A DNA stretch of 64,000 bases from Betaproteobacteria bacterium (GTDB taxonomy: Bacteria > Pseudomonadota > Gammaproteobacteria > Burkholderiales > SG8-39): the NCBI GenBank assembly GCA_029883975.1, contig JAOUIL010000003.1:1-64000 (forward strand), read 5' to 3'. Below are positions 1 to 8,533 of the stretch, piece after piece (position 1 is the stretch's first letter; each line of letters begins with the position of its first letter). The notes beneath the pieces were generated by a model. It did not search any database and was not told the origin of the DNA. It saw only the letters and a program-made list of their open reading frames with translations. Made by a program: the position numbers and the translations under genes.

Positions 1-1
1 G

Positions 2-199
2 ATCAGCGCGCGCAAGCTGCAGGCTAGGGTCGGAAAGACAATGCAGGTGCTGGTCGACGCACCGGGCGTCGGCCGCTGCGCTGCGGACGCGCCCGAGATC
101 GACGGCACGGTGCGCTTTCGCGGCGGCAAGGCGGGAGAATTCAGGAACGTCGTGATCGAGCGCGCGAGCGCCCACGACCTACACGGGAGACTGGCATGA
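2..199 (+). CDS. rimO: RimO C-terminal end (ribosomal protein S12 methylthiotransferase), partial
   Basis: The window opens inside this gene, which is not in the ORF track. Frame 2 reads 65 codons to a TGA and contains GKTMQVLVD and ADAPEIDGTVRF, followed by EHDLWG-like AHDLHG. This is the TRAM domain that ends RimO, the radical-SAM enzyme that methylthiolates an aspartate of ribosomal protein S12. The radical-SAM part lies upstream of the window. The stop overlaps the next start (ATGA), so it is translationally coupled to the thiolase gene. The call rests on recognising the C-terminal motif only; the related MiaB is less likely because of the DAPEIDG sequence. Confidence 0.8.
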   Translation: MSARKLQARVGKTMQVLVDAPGVGRCAADAPEIDGTVRFRGGKAGEFRNVVIERASAHDLHGRLA

Positions 200-1380
200 G
201 CACGAGAGAAGTGGTGGTGGTGGGTGGTGCGCGCACCGCGATCGGCGACTACGGCGGCGCGCTCAAGGACTGCGCGCCGACGAAGCTGGGCTCGATCGCC
301 ATCAAGGAGGCGCTCGCGCGCGCCAAGGTCGATCCGGCGGGCGTCGGGCACGTGGTGATGGGCAGCGTCATCCACGGCGAGGCGCGCGACATGTACCTGT
401 CGCGCGTCGCCGCGCTCGACGCGGGGTTGCCGGTGGGCACGCCCTGCCTGACGGTCAACCGGCTGTGCGGCTCGGGATTGCAGGCGATCGTCTCGGCGGC
501 GCAGCACATCCTGCTCGGCGACACCGACACGGTGGTGGGCGGCGGGGCGGAGAGCATGAGCCGCGCGGCCTATTTCCTGCCGGCGGGCCGCTGGGGCCAG
601 AGGATGGGCGACGCGGCCGTGGTGGACGCGATGACCGCCGCGCTGCACGACCCCTTCGGCCACGGCCACATGGGCGTCACCGCGGAGAACATCGCCGCGA
701 AGTACGGTTTCACCCGCGAGCAGCAGGACGCCTTCGCGCTCGAATCGCACCGGCGCGCGGCGAGCGCGCTGGACAAGGGCCACTTCAAGAGCCAGATCGT
801 GCCGGTCGAGGTGAAGTCGAAGAAGGGCGTCGAGCAGTACGCGCTCGACGAGCACGTGCGTCCGGGCGCGAAGGCCGAGGACTTCGCCAAGCTGAAGACG
901 GTGTTCAAGAAGGACGGCACCGTCACCGCGGGCAATGCCTCGGGCATCAACGACGCGGGCGCCGCCATCGTCATGATGGAAGCGGGCGCGGCGGCGAAGA
1001 AGGGCGCGAAGCCGATGGCGCGCCTCGTGGCGTATGCGCATGCGGGGGTCGAGCCGCAGGTCATGGGCCTCGGGCCCATTCCGGCGGTGAAGAAGGTCTT
1101 CGAGAAGTCCGGTCTCAAGCCCGCCGACATGGACGTGGTGGAATCGAACGAGGCCTTCGCCGTGCAGGCGATGGCGGTGACCAAGGACCTCGGCCTGGAT
1201 CCGGCGAAGGTCAATCCCAACGGCGGCGCGGTCGCGCTCGGCCACCCGATCGGCGCCACCGGCGCGATCCTCACCGTGAAAGCGTTGTACGAGCTCGAGC
1301 GCACGCAGAAGCGCTACGCGCTGGTGACCATGTGCATCGGCGGCGGACAGGGGATTGCGGCGATCTTCGAGAGGGTCTGA
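196..1380 (+). CDS. bktB: Acetyl-CoA acetyltransferase / beta-ketothiolase (BktB type)
   Basis: A 394-residue thiolase of the usual family length. The acylated nucleophile is Cys91 in NRLCGSGLQ, the histidine is in GHPIGATGA, and the second cysteine is in MCIGGGQG near the C-terminus. The sequence closely follows Cupriavidus-type BktB, which condenses or cleaves acyl-CoAs in polyhydroxyalkanoate synthesis and fatty-acid degradation. The ATG overlaps the rimO stop by four bases, so the start is fixed by coupling. The exact chain-length preference cannot be read from sequence. Alternative name: generic acetyl-CoA C-acetyltransferase (phaA/atoB). Confidence 0.9.
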   Translation: MSTREVVVVGGARTAIGDYGGALKDCAPTKLGSIAIKEALARAKVDPAGVGHVVMGSVIHGEARDMYLSRVAALDAGLPVGTPCLTVNRLCGSGLQAIVSAAQHILLGDTDTVVGGGAESMSRAAYFLPAGRWGQRMGDAAVVDAMTAALHDPFGHGHMGVTAENIAAKYGFTREQQDAFALESHRRAASALDKGHFKSQIVPVEVKSKKGVEQYALDEHVRPGAKAEDFAKLKTVFKKDGTVTAGNASGINDAGAAIVMMEAGAAAKKGAKPMARLVAYAHAGVEPQVMGLGPIPAVKKVFEKSGLKPADMDVVESNEAFAVQAMAVTKDLGLDPAKVNPNGGAVALGHPIGATGAILTVKALYELERTQKRYALVTMCIGGGQGIAAIFERV

Positions 1381-1428
1381 GCAGGCGACGTCGCATGCGG
1401 TACCGCGACGTCTTTGCAGTTAAATCGA

Positions 1429-1475
1429 TCTCCTGTTTTTCGGCCGGAAGATTCACCCGGCCGAAAAACAGGAGA
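1429..1475. repeat. 19-bp perfect inverted repeat between bktB and rssA-like gene
   Basis: The arms TCTCCTGTTTTTCGGCCGG (1429-1447) and its exact complement (1457-1475) flank a 9-base spacer. The stem would be very stable. It is not a textbook intrinsic terminator, because on either strand the U-run comes before the GC stem and an A-run follows it. It probably still ends or attenuates transcription out of rimO-bktB, or is a small mobile palindrome. A smaller hairpin (GACGC-GTAA-GCGTC, 1500-1515) follows just before the next gene. Confidence 0.7.
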
Positions 1476-1531
1476 CCATAGAGAACCGGTCGTAGGCTCC
1501 GACGCGTAAGCGTCGCCTGCGCCCTGCGGTC

Positions 1532-2428
1532 ATGTCGAACCCACGCAAACCGATCATCGGCCTCGCCCTCGGCGCCGGCGGCGCGCGTGGCTGGGCGCAC
1601 CTCGGCGTGATCCGCGCGCTCGGCGACGCGGGCATCCGCGCCGACGTCGTGTGCGGCACGTCCATGGGCTCGCTGGTCGGCGCGGCCTACGCCGCGGGCG
1701 AGGTCGAGCGCCTCGAGGACTGGGCGCTGTCGCTCGGCTGGCGCGAGGTGTTCGGCCTGATGGACTTCACCTGGCGCGGCGGGCTGATCCGCGGCAAGAA
1801 GCTGTTCGAGTTCATGCGCTTGCGCTTCGGGTTGCAGGACATCGCCGCGCTGCCCATGCCCTACGGCGCGGTGGCCACCGAGCTCGACACGGGGCGCGAG
1901 GTCTGGCTGCGCGAGGGTCACGTGCTCGACGCGGTGCGCGCCTCGATCGCCATCCCCGGCGTGTTCGCGCCGGTGCTGCGCGACGGCGAGCTGCTGGTGG
2001 ACGGCGGCCTGGTCAATCCCGTGCCGGTATCGATGTGCCGCGCGCTCGGCGCCGACCTGGTCATCGCGGTGGACCTCGGCTGGGCGAAGCTCGGCCACTA
2101 CCGCGAGCGCGAGCGCGGCCGGCCGGCGCAGCGCGACGACGGCAGGCCCGCGTGGCTGGAGCGGTTCCTTCCGACGCGCGCCGGCAGCGCCGCGGGCACG
2201 GATGCGGGCATGCCCTCGCCGCTCGGCGTGTTCTTCACCAGCTTCGACATCATGCAGGTGCGCGTCGCCCGCAGCCGGCTCGCCGGCGACCCGGCCGACG
2301 TGCTGATCACGCCCATCCTGCCGGACTTCGCCATGATGGATTTCGACCGGGCGCGCGAGGCGATCGACGAGGGGCGCGCGGCGACCGAGCGGGCACGGCC
2401 GGTGCTCGAGCACTTGCTGGGCAGCTGA
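1532..2428 (+). CDS. rssA: Patatin-like phospholipase, RssA family
   Basis: A 298-residue cytosolic serine hydrolase. The oxyanion-hole motif GAGGARGWAHLG is near residue 12, the nucleophile elbow GTSMGS follows, and the catalytic aspartate lies in DGGLVNPVP. This arrangement is the Ser-Asp dyad of patatins, and the short bacterial form matches E. coli RssA. Its natural lipid substrate is unknown. The ATG has no clear Shine-Dalgarno and follows a hairpin. The next gene begins on the base after the stop, so the two are probably one transcript. Confidence 0.82.
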   Translation: MSNPRKPIIGLALGAGGARGWAHLGVIRALGDAGIRADVVCGTSMGSLVGAAYAAGEVERLEDWALSLGWREVFGLMDFTWRGGLIRGKKLFEFMRLRFGLQDIAALPMPYGAVATELDTGREVWLREGHVLDAVRASIAIPGVFAPVLRDGELLVDGGLVNPVPVSMCRALGADLVIAVDLGWAKLGHYRERERGRPAQRDDGRPAWLERFLPTRAGSAAGTDAGMPSPLGVFFTSFDIMQVRVARSRLAGDPADVLITPILPDFAMMDFDRAREAIDEGRAATERARPVLEHLLGS

Positions 2429-3175
2429 ATGCAGCGCCGCGAGGAAGACGCGTTCGTCTGGCCGCGCGTGAAGCTGCTCGCGCCCGGCGCGTTGCGCCGC
2501 TGGTTCGCCGCGGGCTGGGCCGATCTCGCCGCGGCGCCGGGGCCGAGCCTGTTCTACGGCGCGACGCTCGCGCTGATGGGATTCCTGCTCACGCAGCACT
2601 TCGGCGGCGCGGTCGGCATCGCGCTCACCACCGGCTTCCTGCTGGTGGGGCCGTTCGTCGCCATCGGCCTGTACGAGCTCAGCCGCCGGCGCGAGCGCCA
2701 CGAGCCGGCGCGCCTCGCGCCGTCGCTCGTCGCCTGGAGGGCGAATCTTCCGGCGATCGGCTTCTATGCGCTCGTGCTCACGCTGATGCTCGCGGCCTGG
2801 ATCCGCGTCTCGGTCGTGGTCGTGGCGCTGTTCTTTCCCGGGGGACGCATCGACTGGGCCGCGCCCGACACCTGGGCGTTCGCCGCCGCCTACGCGGCGG
2901 CGGGCGGCGCGCTCGCGCTGTTCGTGTTCGCCACGTCGTCGCTGTCGCTGCCGCTGCTGCTCGACCGTCGCGACATGGACACCATCACCGCGGCGATCGT
3001 CAGCTTCAACGCGCTGCGCGCGAACTTCGCGACCATGCTCGTCTGGGCCGCGTGCATCGTCGCGCTCACGGCGGCCGGCTTCGCGACGTACTACGTGGGC
3101 CTGGTCGTCGCGCTGCCGCTCATCGGCCACATGACCTGGCACGCGTACCGCGAGTCGGTCGCGCCGCACGGCTGA
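2429..3175 (+). CDS. DUF2189 integral membrane protein
   Basis: A 248-residue protein with about six hydrophobic segments. The N-terminal RWFAAGWADL followed by PGPSLFYG is the recognisable start of the DUF2189 family, common in Proteobacteria. No function is established. It begins immediately after the stop of the RssA-like gene, which suggests co-expression. No signal peptide or catalytic motif is visible. Confidence 0.72.
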   Translation: MQRREEDAFVWPRVKLLAPGALRRWFAAGWADLAAAPGPSLFYGATLALMGFLLTQHFGGAVGIALTTGFLLVGPFVAIGLYELSRRRERHEPARLAPSLVAWRANLPAIGFYALVLTLMLAAWIRVSVVVVALFFPGGRIDWAAPDTWAFAAAYAAAGGALALFVFATSSLSLPLLLDRRDMDTITAAIVSFNALRANFATMLVWAACIVALTAAGFATYYVGLVVALPLIGHMTWHAYRESVAPHG

Positions 3176-3176
3176 G

Positions 3177-4022
3177 TCATGCGCGCAGCGCCACCAGCCC
3201 TGCCAGCACGACGAGCGTCGCGCCCACGCGGCGCGCGGTGAACGGCTCGCGGAGAAACAGCGCGCCGAGCACGGCGGCGAAGACCACCGACGTCTCGCGC
3301 AGCGCGGCGACGAGCGCGACCGGCGCCTGCGTCATCGCCCAGAGCGCGGTGCCGTAGGCGAGGACGGCGCCGGCGCCGCCCACGAACGTCAGGCGCCAGC
3401 GGCGCAGCAGGTGGCGCGGGGCGTCCAGCCCGCGCTGCAGGCAGCCCAGCGCGAGCATCACGCACCCGTTGGCGACGAAGAACCACAGGGCGTAGGCGAC
3501 CGGCGCGCCCGAGACGCGCGCGCCCTTGGCGTCGATCAGCGTGTAGGCGGCGATGACGCAGGCGTTGGCGAGCGCGAAGGCGAGCGACTTGCGCGTCGCC
3601 GCCGGGTCGGGCGCGCGGTGCGTCGCGAAGGCGAGGATGCCCGCGCTGATCAGCAGCACGCCCGCGGTCTGCGCCCACGGCAGCACCTCGCCGAACGCGA
3701 CGACGCCCGCAACCGCGACGAGGAGCGGGCCGCCGCCGCGCATGACGGGGTAGGTGAACGACAGGTCGCCCCACCGGTACGCGCCGGCGAGCAGCTGGAA
3801 GTAGGCGATGTGCACCACGGCGGAGGCCGCGAGCCACGGCCAGGAGGCGCTCCCGGGCAGCCCTGCGAAAGGCGCGACGGCGAGCGCCACGGCGCCGCTG
3901 CCCACGGCAATGCCGATCGAATCCAGCTGCTTGTCCGCGCCCGACTTCAGGTACGCGTTCCAGCCGGCATGCAGCAGCGCGGCGCCGAGCACGGCGAGCG
4001 CGACGGGGAGGGAGATTTCCAC
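3177..4022 (-). CDS. EamA/DMT-family transporter
   Basis: A 281-residue protein with two repeated five-helix halves, as in the drug/metabolite transporter superfamily. The second half ends in REPFTARRVGATLVVLAGL, typical of an EamA C-terminus. The substrate cannot be inferred. The start is a GTG with a poor Shine-Dalgarno, placed at the very edge of the dispersed palindromic element (4021-4088), so the element may have displaced the original leader. The gene is convergent with the DUF2189 gene, one base apart. Confidence 0.75.
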   Translation of the reverse strand: MEISLPVALAVLGAALLHAGWNAYLKSGADKQLDSIGIAVGSGAVALAVAPFAGLPGSASWPWLAASAVVHIAYFQLLAGAYRWGDLSFTYPVMRGGGPLLVAVAGVVAFGEVLPWAQTAGVLLISAGILAFATHRAPDPAATRKSLAFALANACVIAAYTLIDAKGARVSGAPVAYALWFFVANGCVMLALGCLQRGLDAPRHLLRRWRLTFVGGAGAVLAYGTALWAMTQAPVALVAALRETSVVFAAVLGALFLREPFTARRVGATLVVLAGLVALRA

Positions 4023-4088
4023 TACTCAAATAGGGACAGTCCCCATTTAGCTCTCGCGCCGCTTGGCTAAACGGGGACAGTCCCTATT
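4021..4088. repeat. Dispersed palindromic (REP-like) element, copy 1
   Basis: Imperfect 22-base inverted repeats AATAGGGACAGTCCCCATTT (4029-4050) and its near-complement (4067-4088) differ at two positions and flank a 16-base spacer. Each arm is itself built on GGGACAGTCCC. A related element occurs at 37,032-37,121, and both share the left extension CTACTCAAATAGGGACAG. The right arm overlaps and supplies the TAG stop of lysS. From general knowledge such GGGGACAGTCCC palindromes are common in beta/gamma-proteobacteria and are often linked to REP-type transposases. No transposase is visible here. Confidence 0.75.
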
Positions 4089-5553
4089 CCGGCCTCATGT
4101 GGGGAAACAGGATCACGTCCCTGATGGATGCGCTGTCGGTGAGCAGCATCACCAGGCGGTCGACGCCGAGGCCCGCGCCCGCGGTCGGCGGCAGACCGAC
4201 CTCGAGCGCGCGGATGTAGTCGGCATCGTAGTACATGGCCTCCTGGTCGCCCGACTCCTTCTTCGCCGCCTGCTCGCGAAAGCGCTCGGCCTGGTCCTCG
4301 GGATCGTTCAGCTCGGAAAAGCCGTTGGCGATCTCCTTGGTGTCGACGAACAGCTCGAAGCGATCGGTCAGGCCCGGATCGGCGTCCTTGCGCCGCGCGA
4401 GCGGCGACACCTCGGCCGGGAAATCGAGCACGAAGGTGGGCGCGACCAGGTGCTTCTCCGCCACCGTCTCGAACAGCATGAGCTGCAGCGAGCCCCAGCC
4501 CTGGTCGGCCTTGTGCTCTACCCCGAGCTCGGTGAGCTTGCGGGACAGGAACGCGCGGTCGCGCAGGTCGCCCGCGATGCCCTGCCGGCGGATGGCCTCG
4601 GGGATCGGCAGGCGTGCGAAGGGCTGGCCGAAATCGATCGCATTGCCCTGGTAGGTCACCTTGTCCGCGCCGCGCGCGGCCCGGGCCGCATTGCGCACCA
4701 GCGTCTCGGTGAGCTCGACCATGTACTCGAAGTCGCGGTACGCGCAGTACCACTCGAGCATCGTGAACTCGGGATTGTGCTTGGTGGAGATGCCCTCGTT
4801 CCTGAAGTTGCGGTTGATCTCGAACACGCGCTCCATGCCGCCCACCACCAGGCGCTTCAGGTACAGCTCGGGCGCAATCCTCAGGTACAGATCCATGCCG
4901 AGCGCGTTGTGGTGCGTGCGGAACGGCCGCGCCACCGCGCCGCCGGGGATCGGCTGCATCATCGGCGTCTCGACCTCGAGGTAGCCCTCGGCGACCAGCG
5001 TCTCGCGCAGCGACTGCACGATCCTCGAGCGCGCGGCGAACACCTCGCGCACCTCGGGGTTCACCACCAGGTCGACGTAGCGCTGGCGGTAGCGCATCTC
5101 CTGGTCGGTGAGGCCGTGGAACTTCTCGGGCAGCGGCCGCAGCGCCTTGACCAGCAGCCGCAGCGTCCTGGCGTTGACCGTCAGCTCGCCCTTGTTGGTC
5201 TTGAACAGCGTGCCTTCCACGCCGACGATGTCGCCGAGGTCCCAGTGCTTGAAGGCCTCGTGCGCGGCCTCGCCGGCGACGTCGTTGGCCACGTACACCT
5301 GCAGGCGCCCGGTCGAGTCCTGCAGCGTGGCGAAGCTCGCCTTGCCCATGACGCGCTTGAGCATCATGCGTCCGGCGATCCTGACCTTGGCGCCCTCCTT
5401 CTCCAGCGCCGCCTTGTCCAGGCCGCCGTAGCGCTGCGCCAGCTGCGCGGCGTGGTGCGCGGGCCGCCAGTCGTTGGGGAAGGACTGCCCCTGCGCGCGC
5501 AGCGCCTTCAGCTTCGCCCTGCGCTCTTCGACGAGCTTGTTGTCTTCTTCCAT
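4084..5553 (-). CDS. lysS: Lysyl-tRNA synthetase, class II
   Basis: A 489-residue class II synthetase. The N-terminal OB-fold anticodon-binding domain ([19 protein letters not shown]) precedes the catalytic core, with class II motif 2 ([18 protein letters not shown]) and motif 3 ([13 protein letters not shown]). It charges tRNA-Lys with lysine in the cytoplasm. The ORF track extends too far; the true start is the ATG giving [12 protein letters not shown]. It sits 14 bases after prfB, the usual prfB-lysS order. The stop codon TAG lies in the palindromic repeat. Confidence 0.96.
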   Translation of the reverse strand: MEEDNKLVEERRAKLKALRAQGQSFPNDWRPAHHAAQLAQRYGGLDKAALEKEGAKVRIAGRMMLKRVMGKASFATLQDSTGRLQVYVANDVAGEAAHEAFKHWDLGDIVGVEGTLFKTNKGELTVNARTLRLLVKALRPLPEKFHGLTDQEMRYRQRYVDLVVNPEVREVFAARSRIVQSLRETLVAEGYLEVETPMMQPIPGGAVARPFRTHHNALGMDLYLRIAPELYLKRLVVGGMERVFEINRNFRNEGISTKHNPEFTMLEWYCAYRDFEYMVELTETLVRNAARAARGADKVTYQGNAIDFGQPFARLPIPEAIRRQGIAGDLRDRAFLSRKLTELGVEHKADQGWGSLQLMLFETVAEKHLVAPTFVLDFPAEVSPLARRKDADPGLTDRFELFVDTKEIANGFSELNDPEDQAERFREQAAKKESGDQEAMYYDADYIRALEVGLPPTAGAGLGVDRLVMLLTDSASIRDVILFPHMRPE

Positions 5554-5567
5554 GCCCGCGGTTCTCC

Positions 5568-6672
5568 CTATACGCCCCGCTTCAGGCTCGCCTCGATGAA
5601 ATCGTCGAGGTCGCCGTCGAGCACCGCCTGCGTGGCGCCTTTCTCGACGCCGGTGCGCAGGTCCTTGATGCGCGACTGGTCCAGCACGTAGCTGCGGATC
5701 TGGTGGCCCCAGCCGATGTCGGTCTTCGACTCCTCCAGCTTTTGCCGCTCGGCCTCGCGCTTGCGCATCTCCAGCTCGAAGAGCTTGGACTTCAGCATCG
5801 CCAGGGCCTCGGCGCGGTTCCTGTGCTGCGAGCGGTCGTTCTGGCATTGGACGACGATGCCGCTGGGGATGTGCGTCATGCGGATCGCCGAGTCGGTCTT
5901 GTTCACGTGCTGCCCGCCGGCGCCCGAGGCGCGGTAGGTGTCGACGCGGATGTCGGCCGGGTTGAGCTCGATTGCCACCGTCTCGTCCACTTCCGGATAG
6001 ACGAACACGCTCGCGAACGAGGTGTGCCGCCGCGCGTTGGCGTCGAACGGCGACTTCCTGACCAGCCGGTGCACGCCGGTCTCGGTGCGCAGCGTGCCGT
6101 AGGCGTAGTCGCCGCTGATCTTCAGCGAGGCGCTCTTGATGCCCGCCACTTCGCCCTCGGTCTGCTCGAGCACCTCCACCGCGTAGCCCTTGCGGTCGCA
6201 GAACTTGAGGTACATGCGCTCCAGCATCGAGGCCCAGTCCTGCGCCTCGGTGCCGCCCGAGCCCGCCTGGATGTCCATGAAGCAGCTGTTGGGGTCGAGC
6301 GGGTTGTTGAACATGCGCTGGAACTCGAGCTGCGCGACCTGCTTTTCCAGCCCCTGCACGTCGGCCTCGACGCCGAGGAGGGTGGCGTCGTCGTTCTCCG
6401 CCTTCGCCATGCCGAACAGCTCGCCCGAGTCGGCGAGTCCCGTGGCGATGGCGTCGAGCGTGGCGACGGTGCCTTCGAGGGACTTCTTCTCGCGCCCGAG
6501 CTCCTGGGCGCGCTTCTGGTCGGACCAGACGGCAGGGTCCTCGAGCTGCTGGTTGACCTCTATGAGGCGCGCCTGCTTGCCCTCGAAGTCAAAGGTACCT
6601 CCTCAGCTCCGCAGACCGTTTGTTCAGATCTTCGAGCTTGGCGGCGAGGGCGTTGAGGCGTTCGGCTTCCAT
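5568..6672 (-). CDS. prfB: Peptide chain release factor 2 (programmed +1 frameshift)
   Basis: RF2 terminates translation at UGA and UAA. Reading starts at ATG 6672 ([16 protein letters not shown]), runs 27 codons to CTT-TGA-C, shifts +1 and continues as [13 protein letters not shown] to a stop at 5568, giving about 367 residues. The SPF-type anticodon motif ([10 protein letters not shown]) and the catalytic GGQ ([14 protein letters not shown]) are present. The ORF track shows only the second part, from an internal Met. No Shine-Dalgarno precedes the ATG, and a perfect TATAAT lies 10 bases upstream, so the mRNA may be leaderless. It is followed by lysS. Confidence 0.96.
6589..6606 (-). promoter_or_regulatory. 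prfB: prfB +1 programmed frameshift site
   Basis: On the minus strand the sequence is CTGAGGAGGTACCTTTGAC. An AGGAGG internal Shine-Dalgarno lies just before the slippery CTT, followed by the in-frame UGA and C, the classic poor-termination context. When RF2 is scarce the ribosome slips to read GAC and makes RF2. This is the known autoregulatory circuit, here with all elements intact. Confidence 0.93.
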
Positions 6673-6682
6673 GAGGGGGCGG

Positions 6683-6688
6683 ATTATA
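6683..6688 (-). promoter_or_regulatory. -10 element of the prfB-lysS promoter
   Basis: A perfect TATAAT on the minus strand, ten bases upstream of the prfB ATG and within the 43-base gap after the methyltransferase stop. Transcription would begin 1-5 bases before the ATG. No good -35 at 16-18 bases is visible. Confidence 0.55.
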
Positions 6689-6715
6689 CCGGGTGGCGCC
6701 CCGTCACCCCCAGGT

Positions 6716-7516
6716 TCAGCCCGCTTGCGCCTCGACGATCAGCCCCTGCGCGTGCCCGCGGTAGGGGTTGCCTCCTCGGCTGGCGAGCATGGCAGCGACT
6801 TTGCCGATGACCAGCTCGAGCGCCACGCCTCTCTTCTCGATGAGCATAGAGCGCGGCGTGCCGCGGATCTGGCCGGTGGCGATGCGCTGCGGATCGGCCC
6901 CAGCGAAGGGGATGCGCCGGGTCTCGATGCGCACGTGTCGAAAATCCGCGCCCGCGAGCAGCTGCCGCAGCAGCGCAGGATCGTGCATCTCGTACGGGAT
7001 CCTGAACCGCATCTCCGCATCCCCAGCGAACATGGCCTCGATGACTTCGGCGCCTGCCAGGGCGTGCGGATTCTCCTCGACGCGATCCCAGACGCTGAGC
7101 AGCAGGATGCCTCCCCGCACGAGAACGCGCCGCGCCTCCCTGAGCATCGCCTCGCGGTCCGGCACGAACATGATGCCGAAGCCGCACACCAGCGCGCCGA
7201 AGGCGCCGTCCGGGAAGGGGAGCTGAAGCGCGTCGGCTTCCCGCCATTCGATGCCGCTGTGCTGGCCAAGCTGCGCTTTCGCGTAGTCCAGCATTCCCGC
7301 GCTCAGGTCGGTGGCCGTGAGTCGTAACTCGGGGTCGAGGCGCTCGCGCAGCCTTCGGGTCACCAGCCCGGTGCCGCAGGCGACCTCGAGAACGTCTCCG
7401 GGCGGGCGCGGCGGCAGGCGCCGCGCGAGTTCCGCGGCGAAGGGGTCGAACTGGATCGGCCCCAGGTACTGGTCGTAGTACTGCTGGCCGGAGAACGTTG
7501 CGTATGCGCTGGCCAT
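6716..7516 (-). CDS. Class I SAM-dependent methyltransferase
   Basis: A 266-residue protein. The AdoMet-binding motif I is VLEVACGTGLVTRRL near residue 42, followed by the acidic motif II (TATDLSAGMLDYAK) and ADALQLPFPDGAF. This is the methyltransf_11/UbiE-like pattern. The substrate is unknown; the best guess is a small molecule or lipid. The start MASAYATFSGQQYYDQYLGP follows a good AAGGAG. The long ORF track entry is a readthrough upstream. It is transcribed toward prfB but is probably a separate unit. Confidence 0.8.
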   Translation of the reverse strand: MASAYATFSGQQYYDQYLGPIQFDPFAAELARRLPPRPPGDVLEVACGTGLVTRRLRERLDPELRLTATDLSAGMLDYAKAQLGQHSGIEWREADALQLPFPDGAFGALVCGFGIMFVPDREAMLREARRVLVRGGILLLSVWDRVEENPHALAGAEVIEAMFAGDAEMRFRIPYEMHDPALLRQLLAGADFRHVRIETRRIPFAGADPQRIATGQIRGTPRSMLIEKRGVALELVIGKVAAMLASRGGNPYRGHAQGLIVEAQAG

Positions 7517-7675
7517 TGTGCTCCTTGGCTGCGTTGCCGCCGGCTTGGAGTTGGCCGGGTCACCTGCCGCCAGCCTGCGCGGCGGGGGGTGCGGGAAGGA
7601 CAGTCTACTGCGCTGCGGGCCATGAGCGCCGCGACTGCGAATCTGCCCGCGCCGCGAGGCCCCGGGCAGGTGAAA

Positions 7676-8533
7676 ATGCCGCCGATGACCCCGACCCTGC
7701 GCGGCGTCCTGTGGATGGGCGGCGCGGTGCTGTCCTTCTCCGCCATGGCGGTCGCCGCGCGCGAGCTGCTCGCGCACATGGGCGCGTTCCAGGTGCTGTT
7801 CGTGCGCAGCGTCATCATGCTGGCGATCGTGCTGCTGGTGATCGCGCAGGCGAGCGACGCGGTCACCAGCACGCGCCGCTTGCCGCTGCACCTGCTGAGG
7901 AACGTCATCCACTTCGCCGGGCAGTACTGCTGGGTGTTCGCCATCGGCGCGCTGCCGCTCGCCACGGTGTTCGCCATCGAGTTCACGATGCCGGTGTGGA
8001 CGGCGATCCTCGCGGCGCTGCTGCTGAAGGAGCGCCTGTCGCGGCCGCGCGTCGTCATGCTCGCGCTCGGCCTGGCGGGCGTGCTGATCATCCTGCGCCC
8101 CGGGTTCGCCTTCTTCCACCCGGCGGCGCTGGTGGCGCTCGCGGCGTCGCTGTTCTACGCCGGCAACATGATCGCCACCAAGCGCCTGTCGTCCACCGAC
8201 ACGCCGCTCGCCATCCTGTTCTGGATGTCGGTGGTGCAGACGCCGCTCGCGCTGGCGACCGCGCTGCCGCAGTGGGTGGCGCCGCCGCCCTCGAGCCTGC
8301 CGTGGATGGCGGTGATGGGCGTGGGCAGCTACACGGCGCACTACTGCATGACGCGCGCCTTCAAGCTCGCCGACGCCACCATCGTGGTGCCGATCGACTT
8401 CACGCGGCTGCCGCTGATCGCGGTGGTCGGCGCGCTCTTCTACCGCGAGCCGGTCGACGCGCTGATCTTCGTCGGCGCGGCGGTGATCTTCGCCGGGACC
8501 TACTACTGCCTGAGCCGGGAGCGGCGCGCCTAG
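7676..8533 (+). CDS. EamA/DMT-family transporter (RhaT/YdcZ-like permease)
   Basis: A protein of about 285 residues with ten predicted helices in two EamA repeats (VLWMGGAVLSFSAMAVAARELL; FIGAAVIFAGTYYCL-like end). The start chosen is the ATG preceded by CAGGTGAAA (MPPMTPTLRG), which matches the usual N-terminus. Upstream in-frame starts at 7622 (ATG) and 7589 (GTG) exist but lack a ribosome-binding site. The substrate is unknown. Its TAG stop overlaps the TAG of the convergent gene (CTAG). Confidence 0.75.
   Translation: MPPMTPTLRGVLWMGGAVLSFSAMAVAARELLAHMGAFQVLFVRSVIMLAIVLLVIAQASDAVTSTRRLPLHLLRNVIHFAGQYCWVFAIGALPLATVFAIEFTMPVWTAILAALLLKERLSRPRVVMLALGLAGVLIILRPGFAFFHPAALVALAASLFYAGNMIATKRLSSTDTPLAILFWMSVVQTPLALATALPQWVAPPPSSLPWMAVMGVGSYTAHYCMTRAFKLADATIVVPIDFTRLPLIAVVGALFYREPVDALIFVGAAVIFAGTYYCLSRERRA

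Noticed and set aside
1429-1475. Calling the 19-bp hairpin a rho-independent terminator
   Set aside because: The poly-U tract precedes the stem on both strands; canonical terminators have it after the stem.
1271-3169. Long minus-strand ORF of 632 residues, and similar long antisense ORFs across the window
   Set aside because: They are rich in Arg, Ala, His and Gln, lack domains and lie antisense to clear genes. High-GC DNA yields such shadow frames.
4021-4088. Interpreting the palindromic element as a bidirectional terminator for lysS and EamA
   Set aside because: It has no U-tract after the stem, and a related copy sits between lolD and the 37,116-37,418 gene with shared flanking sequence, so it is better seen as a dispersed element. 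A secondary termination role is not excluded.
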